The position numbers and the translations under genes are program-made. A model generated the notes under the pieces. It saw only the letters and a program-made list of their open reading frames with translations, was not told the DNA's origin and made no database searches. From contig CAZXBG010000110.1 in the NCBI GenBank assembly GCA_964638865.1, positions 1 to 14,088 of the forward strand: DNA of 14,088 nt, in the 5' to 3' direction. Shown here in pieces: positions 8,085 through 14,088 of this stretch; positions within the stretch are counted from its first letter, which is position 1, and every line of letters begins with the position of its first letter. This DNA is from UBA7236 sp964638865 (GTDB lineage: Bacteria; Bacteroidota; Bacteroidia; Chitinophagales; BACL12).

Positions 8085-8498
8085 ATGCGTAAAATTTACA
8101 CAACAATTCTAGTTTCTGCGATGTTTTTCACCTCCTATGCCTCACTACCGGTATATTCCGGCGAAGGAAGCGGTGTGGATGAAATGGATTGTGCAGCTAC
8201 AGATGTTGCCTACTCCAATCCTGATTCAAGCACAGCATTGATAGGTTCTGGTGACGCTACGGTTAGTATTTACCCAAATCCGGTTAAAAGTTTTGCCACC
8301 ATTAGCTTTACCTATCAGAATATAGACAGGATAAGCGTTATGAACATTGTTGGCAGAGAAATCAAGAGCATTATACCTGAGGCCGGTAAACAAGAGATAA
8401 AAGTGAGTTTAGTGGATCTTCAACCCGGAGTTTACTTCCTGGCTGCCTATTATCAAGGTAATACACTCATTACCAAGAAATTTTTAAAGGAGGACTAA
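8085..8498 (+). CDS. Very small secreted protein consisting mostly of a T9SS type A sorting domain
   Basis: A 137-residue protein. Residues 1-20 are a signal peptide (basic start, hydrophobic core, likely cleavage after YAS). Residues 58-137 are a complete T9SS type A sorting domain: VSIYPNPVKS at 60-69, VMNIVGREI at 85-93, LQPGVYFLAAYY at 112-123 and a basic KKFL end. Normally this domain is the last part of a large exported protein and is cut off after secretion. Here only about 37 residues (21-57) lie between signal peptide and tail, and they are polar, Ser/Gly/Asp-rich, with one cysteine (C36) and no recognisable fold. There is no upstream coding remnant, and the gene has its own promoter-like site and terminator, which argues against a truncated large gene. 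Function unknown; it could deliver a short surface peptide or be a decayed remnant. Confidence 0.85.
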   Translation: MRKIYTTILVSAMFFTSYASLPVYSGEGSGVDEMDCAATDVAYSNPDSSTALIGSGDATVSIYPNPVKSFATISFTYQNIDRISVMNIVGREIKSIIPEAGKQEIKVSLVDLQPGVYFLAAYYQGNTLITKKFLKED

Positions 8499-8518
8499 TT
8501 TCTTCCAAAAACCTATAT

Positions 8519-8545
8519 AAAGCGGCTTTGTCCGCTTTTTTTTTT
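8519..8545 (+). terminator. Rho-independent terminator after the small T9SS protein
   Basis: AAAGCGG (8519-8525) pairs perfectly with CCGCTTT (8532-8538) around a 6-base loop, and the descending arm runs into a 10-base T tract (8536-8545). It begins 21 bases after the stop codon and separates this gene from the S46 peptidase. Confidence 0.9.
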
Positions 8546-8616
8546 GCCTTGCATAACCCAAAGTGAAATGTTCCTTAACTTCGCCATCAATTTCAAAATT
8601 TTCTAATTAATACGCT

Positions 8617-10821
8617 ATGATAAAAAGACGAGTAAAATTTACCATTATGGCCGTTGTTCTTTTTTTGGCAACAGCAATAAAACCTACACAGGCAGCCAGT
8701 TTCCCCGATGAAGGAATGTGGTTGGCAAACCTTGTGCGACAGCTTAATTTTGAATACCTGAAGCAGTTGGGGTTACAACTTTCTGCTGATGATATCTACA
8801 GCACGGAGAACGCGAGTTTGAAGGATGCAGTTGTACAATTATACCAGGGCGGAAGTGGTTTTTGCACAGGAGAACTGGTTTCTCCTAACGGATTACTGTT
8901 TACCAATCACCATTGCGGTTTTGAGGCAATTGCTTCTATGTCGACACCGGAACACAATTATATTGATGATGGTTTTTGGGCAAAAAGTTATGGGGAGGAA
9001 TTGCCAATACCCGGATTAGGTATTCGTATACTCCAAAATGCATTTGAAATTTCCGATTCAATTGTTCCATTTGTGGAGGGATTAGATCAGGCTGCAAGAA
9101 GAGGCGTTGTTACTGAAATTCAAAACAGAATTATAGCAAGATATGCCGATCAGGGTTTTGAAGCAGAAGTAAAATCAATGTATTATGGCAATCAATATTT
9201 TGTGTATCTGTATAAAACTTACAACGACGTTCGTTTAACCGGAGCACCTCCTTCCTCAGTTGGAAATTTCGGTGGTGATACCGACAACTGGATGTGGCCT
9301 CGTCACACAGGCGACTTCAGTATTTTCAGAGTATATGCAGATAAAAATAATAACGCTGCAGAATACAGTGCCGACAATGTACCTTATACGCCAAAAAAAT
9401 ATTTAAAAGTTTCTGTAGCAGGATATAAAGAAGGAGATTTCACAATGATTATGGGTTTTCCCGGATCAACAGAACGTTATCTTACTAGTTACGGAATTGA
9501 AGAAGTAATGAATGAAAGTAATCCTGCACAAATTGATGTTTTCGGAACAGCTACAGAAGTGATGAAGGTAGAAATGGATAAGAATGAAGATGTTCGTATT
9601 CAATTAGCTGCTGACTATGCGCAATTGATGAATGGTTTAAAATTATATAAAACACAATTAGACGGTTTGGAAAGAATGGATGCTGTTACTATTAAAAAAG
9701 AATATGAAACGGAATTCATGAAATGGGCTAAAGCAGAAGGCAAGGCATCAGAAGATAAATACAAAACGATGTTTACCAATTTCGACAATGCCTATAAATT
9801 AATGAGTACGGTAAGCAAAGAATTTTATTATAAAATTTATTCTGTTGTTTTAATGCCAACTGGAAATTTTGCATTGGATTTTAATCAGGTAGAATCTTTA
9901 TATGGTGAAGGCGCTTTAACCGGCGAGGAAAGAGCTGCAACTATTGAATCCATTAATGCTTCAGCAGAAACCATGTGGGAAGGAATGCATTACGATACGG
10001 AAGTAAAAAAAGTAAGTGCTTTATTAAATATGATGCATACTAAATTACCTGCTGAAAAATATCCGCAGGTAATGAAGGATATATTAGCAGATACAAAAGG
10101 TGCAACACCTCAGGCAAAATTTGATGCCTGGACTAAAAATGCATTTGCAAAATCAGTATTTACTTCGAAAGAAAAGCTCGATGCATTTTTAAAGGCACCA
10201 TCAGAGAAAAAATTAAAAAAAGATCCATTATATAATTATTATATCGCTTTATATACGGATGCGCAAAGCGCAGGTGCTGTATTCCGAACAGCAAATACTG
10301 AAATTGGAAAATTGGGGCGTGAATTCACTGCTGCAATTTTGAAAAAAGATCCTAAAAAATCTTTTTATCCTGATGCCAATTCCACTTTGCGTTTAACTTA
10401 TGGAACAGTGCAGGATTATGAAGCAAGAGATGCCGTTCATTATCACTGGCAAACAACTATTGATGGTATAATGGAAAAACGCGATAATACAGATCCTGAA
10501 TTTATTGTTCCGGATAAATTATACAATCTCTACAAGTCGAAAGATTACGGTATTTATGCCGATAAAAACGGAACTGTTCCGGTTTGTTTCCTTTCCAATC
10601 TTGATATTACCGGTGGAAACAGCGGAAGCCCTATAATGAATGGAAAAGGGGAATTGATCGGTTTGGCATTTGACGGAAATTATGAAGGAACTCCTGGCGA
10701 TTATATTGTTGATCCGGCAATGAATCGCACGATCTCTGTTGACATTCGTTACGTATTATTTATTATCGATAAATATGCCGGCGCAACAAATCTGATCAAA
10801 GAGTTAGACATAAAAAAATAA
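8617..10821 (+). CDS. S46 family dipeptidyl peptidase, DPP7-type
   Basis: A 734-residue exported serine peptidase that removes dipeptides from the N-terminus of peptides, so extracellular oligopeptides can be taken up. Residues 1-27 are a signal peptide (MIKRR start, hydrophobic core, cleavage near TQA). The chymotrypsin-like catalytic machinery is visible: H99 in LFTNHHCGF, an Asp most likely D233 in PRHTGDFS (GGDTDNWMWPRH just before it is an S46 hallmark), and S669 in GGNSGSP. A long helical insert (about 270-600) lies between them, as expected for S46. Eighteen residues after the catalytic serine is G687 in FDGNYEG. Glycine at this place marks DPP7-type enzymes, which prefer hydrophobic residues at P1, whereas DPP11 has Arg and prefers Asp or Glu. 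Length is close to the family norm of just over 700. It is transcribed alone, between two terminators. Family call certain; specificity is inferred from one residue. Confidence 0.96.
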   Translation: MIKRRVKFTIMAVVLFLATAIKPTQAASFPDEGMWLANLVRQLNFEYLKQLGLQLSADDIYSTENASLKDAVVQLYQGGSGFCTGELVSPNGLLFTNHHCGFEAIASMSTPEHNYIDDGFWAKSYGEELPIPGLGIRILQNAFEISDSIVPFVEGLDQAARRGVVTEIQNRIIARYADQGFEAEVKSMYYGNQYFVYLYKTYNDVRLTGAPPSSVGNFGGDTDNWMWPRHTGDFSIFRVYADKNNNAAEYSADNVPYTPKKYLKVSVAGYKEGDFTMIMGFPGSTERYLTSYGIEEVMNESNPAQIDVFGTATEVMKVEMDKNEDVRIQLAADYAQLMNGLKLYKTQLDGLERMDAVTIKKEYETEFMKWAKAEGKASEDKYKTMFTNFDNAYKLMSTVSKEFYYKIYSVVLMPTGNFALDFNQVESLYGEGALTGEERAATIESINASAETMWEGMHYDTEVKKVSALLNMMHTKLPAEKYPQVMKDILADTKGATPQAKFDAWTKNAFAKSVFTSKEKLDAFLKAPSEKKLKKDPLYNYYIALYTDAQSAGAVFRTANTEIGKLGREFTAAILKKDPKKSFYPDANSTLRLTYGTVQDYEARDAVHYHWQTTIDGIMEKRDNTDPEFIVPDKLYNLYKSKDYGIYADKNGTVPVCFLSNLDITGGNSGSPIMNGKGELIGLAFDGNYEGTPGDYIVDPAMNRTISVDIRYVLFIIDKYAGATNLIKELDIKK

Positions 10822-10838
10822 TTAAAAAACTCATCACC

Positions 10839-10872
10839 AAAAAAACTCCGGCCAACACTGGAGTTTTTTTTT
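10839..10872 (+). terminator. Rho-independent terminator after the S46 peptidase
   Basis: CTCCGG (10846-10851) pairs with CTGGAG (10858-10863), with one G-U pair, around a 6-base loop. The flanking A run (10839-10845) and T run (10864-10872) extend the stem and give the uridine tail. It starts 18 bases after the stop codon; the A-rich left flank could also let it act on the other strand. Confidence 0.88.
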
Positions 10873-10922
10873 ATTTGTGTCACCCCGAATAATTATCGCA
10901 TACGACATTTGTTAATCAGGTA

Positions 10923-10991
10923 ATTTGTTAATTGAATTACGCCCGGCTGTTCATTGGTAAATTTTGGCTGTTTCATTGTCAATTGTCAATT
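10923..10991. repeat. 69-base direct repeat, copy 1
   Basis: Matches 11126-11194 at 62 of 69 positions without gaps. A 31-base core (10929-10959), including ATTACGCCCGGCTGTTCATT, is identical in both copies. The right end merges into degenerate heptamers CATTGTC, AATTGTC, AATTATC (10974-10994). Confidence 0.88.
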
Positions 10992-11006
10992 ATCAATTTT
11001 TTTCAT

Positions 11007-11116
11007 GTTCCCACAGAGTTACCGAAGGAACTGTATGGCCTCGAAGGACGAACCTACAACATGGAGCATTAAACCTACCCATCCACTGCGTTCGCTGCGT
11101 GTAACACTGTGGGCAC
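11007..11116. repeat. Long inverted repeat between the two direct repeats
   Basis: The left arm GTTCCCACAGAGTTAC (11007-11022) and the right arm GTAACACTGTGGGCAC (11101-11116) are complementary at 14 of 16 positions; GAAC (11028-11031) with GTTC (11090-11093) adds a short inner helix. About 78 bases lie between the arms and show no open frame of note. The size and terminal inverted arms resemble a MITE or REP-like element, or a structured RNA. No target-site duplication was recognised directly outside the arms. Confidence 0.65.
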
Positions 11117-11125
11117 ACACGACAT

Positions 11126-11194
11126 ATTTGCTAATTGAATTACGCCCGGCTGTTCATTGGTACATTTGTGCTGTTTCATTCTCAATTCTCCATT
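11126..11194. repeat. 69-base direct repeat, copy 2
   Basis: Second copy of the repeat at 10923-10991, offset by exactly 203 bases, with seven substitutions concentrated in the right half. Its end runs into the degenerate heptamers CATTCTC, AATTCTC, CATTGTT (11177-11197), which mirror those at the end of copy 1. Confidence 0.88.
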
Positions 11195-11213
11195 GTTCTT
11201 CCCCCTTCCCTCA

Positions 11214-11245
11214 GACCTCACAGGTTAAAAAAAACCTGGTAGGTC
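11214..11245. repeat. Hairpin GACCTCACAGGTT / AACCTGGTAGGTC
   Basis: The arms 11214-11226 and 11233-11245 are complementary at 11 of 13 positions around an A6 loop. A T7 run occurs 12 bases later (11257-11263), too far for a classical terminator. From memory, hairpins of the form GACCTCACAGGTT are repeated in Bacteroidota intergenic regions, so this may be a dispersed palindromic element lying upstream of the SGNH-like gene. Confidence 0.6.
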
Positions 11246-11309
11246 GAGCGTGGTCGTTTTTTTATTAAATCAGATTTAATTACTTTTATCCTACTAAAGA
11301 AATTAACAC

Positions 11310-12614
11310 ATGAAAACACCCATATCCATTTATCTATTTTTCTTATTAACAACCACCTTTACCTTAAAAGGCCAGATTCAATGTGAAAACGATTCTACCG
11401 GTAATATTCCCCTCGTGGATCTCAAAACGGGATTTTATCTTGGTGCCTATCAGGGAGGTTTATACCCCGGAGGGAAGAATACACCGCCAAAAGTTCATCT
11501 AAAAAAGGGACTGCAGATTTCTAAGGGTATAAAACCTCTTGACTCGCTTGGCAATGTAAATTATGCAGAGGGTAAGATCGTATTTGCCGGATTTGGCGGT
11601 TCAACCACAGGCGAACCCTTTAACCATCTGATTGAAATTACCATGACTGACTCCGCTATGAACCCCTGTTTATATTTATTGAATGCTACCAATGCCGGGG
11701 AAGGCATGGAAGGAATGACACTGGATAATCCTAATTATTGGGATATTATTTATTCAAATCGGCTTGAACCAAAAGGTATAACTCCTGAACAAATACAAAT
11801 CGCGTGGTTATTTCAGGGCTCCCGTGCTGATACCATTTTTGATATGCCTGCTTATGCGGAAACAATCAAAGATCGTATTAGGGTCAGCCTAAATAGTATG
11901 TGGGTTCAATACCCTAATCTAAAGATAGTATATGTTGCAAGTCCATATTATGGCGGTTATGCCGATCCAACCTTCGAAATATATAAATCCATTCACGAGC
12001 CGGGTGCATACCGCTGCGGGTTTGGATATAAGTGGGCAATGGAAGCACAAATTACCGGTGATCCGAATTTTAAATATATGGCTCCCGGCAAAGTAGTGCC
12101 TTATATGATTTGGGGTCCATATACCTGGACCGATGGAATAAAACCGCGGGATTACGATTCGCTTTACTGGAATTGTGAGGAAGATTTTTCTTTTGATGGA
12201 GGAGGATTTCATTTAAATGGTGCAGGGAAAGATAAGCTTGCCCATATTTGGAATGATTTTTTTAAAACGGATACACTTTCCGAAATATGGTATAACGATG
12301 GGCCAAAATGGGGGAGTTGCGGAGATGGAAGGGCAGCCGATGGAAGTATATTTTCATCCCCTCAAAATAAAAATACTGAATTTATTATTTATCCAACCGT
12401 TAGCACTGGAATCTTTACAATTACAGCTCCGGAGGGAGAAGAAAACTATTTTATTAAGATCTATAACAGCCGTGGGGAAACTATTTGGAACTCAGAAAAC
12501 AGTGGGGAAAATATCGTTACCGTCAACCTCACCGATAAACCTTCGGGCACTTATTTTTGTCTTGTCAGCCATAATGATCAATACTTTACAAAACAGCTGA
12601 TCATAACAAAATAA
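11310..12614 (+). CDS. Secreted SGNH-hydrolase-like protein with T9SS type A sorting domain
   Basis: A 434-residue exported protein. Residues 1-22 are a signal peptide (hydrophobic core ending LKGQ). The central part (about 85-320) has the signs of an SGNH/GDSL-type fold: a strand followed by FGGST (95-99), giving S98 as possible nucleophile, and near the end FDGGGFHLNGAG (295-306), giving D296 and H301 as a possible Asp-His pair followed by a helix (KDKLAHIWNDFF). Between them are IQIAWLFQGSRAD and LKIVYVASPYYGG, plausible core strands. Residues 357-434 form a T9SS sorting domain (FIIYPTVSTGIF, then IYNSRGETIW and PSGTYFCLVS), with YPT in place of the more common YPNP. The protein should therefore be surface-attached or released. 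I do not recognise a named family; esterase or carbohydrate deacetylase activity is only a guess. It is preceded by the repeat module. Confidence 0.8.
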   Translation: MKTPISIYLFFLLTTTFTLKGQIQCENDSTGNIPLVDLKTGFYLGAYQGGLYPGGKNTPPKVHLKKGLQISKGIKPLDSLGNVNYAEGKIVFAGFGGSTTGEPFNHLIEITMTDSAMNPCLYLLNATNAGEGMEGMTLDNPNYWDIIYSNRLEPKGITPEQIQIAWLFQGSRADTIFDMPAYAETIKDRIRVSLNSMWVQYPNLKIVYVASPYYGGYADPTFEIYKSIHEPGAYRCGFGYKWAMEAQITGDPNFKYMAPGKVVPYMIWGPYTWTDGIKPRDYDSLYWNCEEDFSFDGGGFHLNGAGKDKLAHIWNDFFKTDTLSEIWYNDGPKWGSCGDGRAADGSIFSSPQNKNTEFIIYPTVSTGIFTITAPEGEENYFIKIYNSRGETIWNSENSGENIVTVNLTDKPSGTYFCLVSHNDQYFTKQLIITK

Positions 12615-12671
12615 GAGTTTTAGAAACATATAAAATTCGGGATTATTTACAAATTTTCAGCGCACAAGACC

Positions 12672-12679
12672 TAACTTTG
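12672..12679 (+). promoter_or_regulatory. Putative -7 element upstream of the OsmC gene
   Basis: TAACTTTG matches the TAnnTTTG consensus at every fixed position and lies 39 bases before the ATG. The -33 partner is weak (TTTA at 12646-12649, 22-base spacing). It suggests the OsmC gene starts its own transcript, probably including the next gene. Confidence 0.5.
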
Positions 12680-12718
12680 TAATTACCTATTAATTTAATT
12701 TAAAAACAAATAATAAGA

Positions 12719-13132
12719 ATGAAACGCAATGGAACTGCCGTTTGGAACGGAACAGGAAAAGAAGGAACAGGCCAGGTATCTACACAATCAGGTGTATTAA
12801 ATCAAAGTCAATATTCCTGGTCAACAAGATTTGCCGATGGCATAGGAACCAATCCGGAAGAATTAATTGCTGCTGCACATGCAGGTTGTTTTAGTATGAA
12901 ACTGAGTTTTGTATTGAATTCGAAAGAACTTACTCCGGATGAAATTAATACAACTTGTACCATCACGCTTGACAATGGAGCCATAACGGAATCCCATTTG
13001 GAAGTGTCGGCAAAAGTGCCTGGAGCTACTACATTGTCGTTTGCTGCTGCTGCAGAAGAAGCAAAATTGAATTGTCCGGTTTCCATATTATTGAATACAA
13101 ATATTACCATGACTGCAACTTTGATCGAATAA
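12719..13132 (+). CDS. osmC: OsmC/Ohr family peroxidase, OsmC subfamily
   Basis: A 137-residue cytosolic thiol peroxidase that reduces organic hydroperoxides, using two cysteines that form a disulfide during turnover. The two family cysteines are present: C57 in AAHAGCFSM and C119 in LNCPVS. R37 (STRFADG) and E48 (NPEELIAAAHAGC) supply the usual activating Arg and Glu. The N-terminal motif RNGTAVWNGTGKEGTG is typical of OsmC rather than Ohr. An additional cysteine (C80) is not part of the known mechanism. Length is normal. The reductase gene follows after 42 bases with no terminator between, so the two are probably co-transcribed as a redox or detoxification unit. The natural reductant (in other bacteria, lipoylated proteins for Ohr) is not evident. 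Confidence 0.93.
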   Translation: MKRNGTAVWNGTGKEGTGQVSTQSGVLNQSQYSWSTRFADGIGTNPEELIAAAHAGCFSMKLSFVLNSKELTPDEINTTCTITLDNGAITESHLEVSAKVPGATTLSFAAAAEEAKLNCPVSILLNTNITMTATLIE

Positions 13133-13174
13133 TTATTTTACCTTTCCGAATAAAATATATTATCCCAAAAAATT

Positions 13175-13786
13175 ATGCGCATAACTATTCTAGGAGCAGG
13201 CAATATTGGTCTTGCCGCAGGCACAAAATGGAAGGCTAAAGGTCACGATATCACATTTGGTGTTCGTGATACCCAAAGCCAAAAAGCTTGGAACGCCATG
13301 AATATTGGTGCCAAGGTTACCACCTTTCAGGAGGCTGTAGAAAATGCAGAAGTTGTTTTGGTCGCAATTCCATTCGGGGTTGCCGACGAGGTTATTAAAA
13401 GTATAGATGTGGAATGGGAAGGAAAGATCATTATTGACGCAACAAACCCTATTTCTGCAAGTACTGAACCCTTCGAATCTGCTGCAGAAGCAATTAGTGC
13501 CTGGACAGGAAATGGGGAAGTGGTAAAAGCATTTAATACCACCGGTGTTTCCAACATGATAAACCCGGTTTACGACGGAAAAGCAATTGAAACTTTTATT
13601 TGTGGCGAAGATATATCTGCAAAACAAATTGTCTCCACACTTGCAGAAGACCTCGGTTTTCGTGTTACCGATATCGGAGGAATAGAAAACGCCGTTATGC
13701 TCGAAAATCTTGCAAAACTTTGGGTAACCATGGCGTATAAATTGGGTAAAGGGCCGAATTTTGCATTTACGATTGTAGAACGTTAG
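13175..13786 (+). CDS. NADPH-dependent reductase, F420:NADP oxidoreductase-like (COG2085 type)
   Basis: A 203-residue cytosolic Rossmann-fold protein. The N-terminal GAGNIG (7-12) binds the dinucleotide, and R31 in GVRD after the second strand is well placed to hold the NADPH 2'-phosphate. VLVAIPFG (61-68), IIIDATNP (85-92) and VVKAFNTTG (116-124) are the landmarks of the F420-dependent NADP oxidoreductase/STEAP-like family. Length is about that of the stand-alone archaeal enzymes. Bacteroidota are not known to make coenzyme F420, so the acceptor is probably something else, such as a flavin, quinone or ferric chelate; that is inference. It lies 42 bases after the OsmC gene and likely shares its transcript. 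A larger open frame on the opposite strand is an antisense shadow. No terminator was recognised after the stop. Confidence 0.88.
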   Translation: MRITILGAGNIGLAAGTKWKAKGHDITFGVRDTQSQKAWNAMNIGAKVTTFQEAVENAEVVLVAIPFGVADEVIKSIDVEWEGKIIIDATNPISASTEPFESAAEAISAWTGNGEVVKAFNTTGVSNMINPVYDGKAIETFICGEDISAKQIVSTLAEDLGFRVTDIGGIENAVMLENLAKLWVTMAYKLGKGPNFAFTIVER

Positions 13787-14088
13787 AAATGAGAGAAAAT
13801 TTGTAACTATCATCCGTTGATTCACCTCCTACTGAATAAACACTTTTTTAGTTTTTACAAACCAGCTTTTCTTTTTTTTTGACAGAGTTAAATCATTTAA
13901 AGAACTGCGTATTCGAAAATGATGACACCCTACTCTATTTTTCAATTCCTACACCTAAAATGTATTTTTTCGTTACTTTTAAATTGTGAAAGAAGACTAT
14001 TTTGACAATTTTTATGGCACCCTGAATTATGATTACTTTGGGATGTTAACAGTGGGTAGGAGTTGGAGTGTTGGAAGTGAGTATAGGT
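13787..14088. other. Non-coding end of the window
   Basis: I see no gene, RNA or convincing terminator in these 302 bases. There are T-rich runs (13840-13880) without a clear stem in front of them. An ATG at 14043 stays open to the window edge for about 15 codons, which is too little to call. On the minus strand the last 40 bases are pyrimidine-rich with degenerate ACTCC-like units, perhaps the edge of another short-repeat array. Confidence 0.5.

Larger units (their letters stand above)
10873..11309. other. Non-coding repeat module between the S46 and SGNH-like genes
   Basis: This stretch has no credible gene. It holds two near-identical direct repeats (10923-10991 and 11126-11194), an inverted repeat between them (11007-11116), heptamer-like tails on both direct repeats, and a second hairpin (11214-11245). 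The short sequence ACGACAT precedes both direct-repeat copies (10902-10908 and 11119-11125). In copy 1 it is separated from the repeat by about 14 extra bases that themselves contain ATTTGTTAAT, which recurs at the start of the repeat. There is no transposase gene. It looks like an assembly of short dispersed elements rather than an mRNA leader. Confidence 0.7.

Noticed and set aside
10954..11268. A 104-codon open frame on the plus strand.
   Set aside because: It runs through the direct repeats, the inverted repeat and the hairpin, has no signal or domain, and its composition follows the repeats.
13190..13825. A 211-codon open frame on the minus strand, longer than the reductase gene it opposes.
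   Set aside because: It is antisense to a clear Rossmann-fold protein, is rich in Cys and Phe, and has no recognisable domain; it is a reading-frame shadow.
14043..14088. Start of a new gene running off the window edge.
   Set aside because: Only about 15 open codons, no good promoter spacing, and the sequence is low in complexity.

Overview
The window looks like chromosome from a member of the Bacteroidota, probably an uncultured Saprospiria/Chitinophagia-type bacterium. The DNA is AT-rich and starts lack Shine-Dalgarno sequences. Several gene starts are preceded by matches to the Bacteroidota promoter (TTTG, about 19-20 bases, then TAnnTTTG). Two secreted proteins end in type IX secretion (T9SS) type A sorting domains, one receptor is of the CarboxypepD_reg-like TonB-dependent kind, and one peptidase belongs to family S46. 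The genus assignment is inference. No rRNA, tRNA, CRISPR array, integrase or transposase was seen.

Layout. Bases 1-246 are non-coding and open with an 8-unit heptamer array. On the minus strand lie a TonB-dependent outer-membrane receptor (247-2544) and, upstream of it, a secreted M28 metallopeptidase of the carboxypeptidase Q type (2633-4000). After a divergent intergenic gap, the plus strand carries a tight run: aldo/keto reductase (4172-5209), a VWA/MIDAS protein (5228-6322) and a MoxR/Mg-chelatase-like AAA+ ATPase (6381-7916). Next come a very small T9SS-tagged secreted protein (8085-8498) with its own promoter-like site and a strong terminator, and an S46 dipeptidyl peptidase of the DPP7 type (8617-10821) with its own terminator.

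Bases 10873-11309 form a non-coding repeat module: two 69-base direct repeats flank a roughly 110-base inverted repeat, and a further hairpin follows. Then come a T9SS-tagged SGNH-hydrolase-like protein (11310-12614), an OsmC-type peroxidase (12719-13132) and an NADPH-dependent reductase resembling F420:NADP oxidoreductases (13175-13786). The last 302 bases hold nothing I can support.

How the genes fit together. The M28 and S46 peptidases and the receptor suit a bacterium that digests external protein and takes up the products, though the receptor's substrate is unknown. The VWA and AAA+ proteins are almost certainly partners in an ATP-driven remodelling or metal-insertion job whose client is not visible here. 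The OsmC and reductase genes look like a small redox or detoxification operon. Most of the window is ordinary. The least explained parts are the repeat module, the related heptamer arrays, the cargo-less T9SS protein and the SGNH-like protein.
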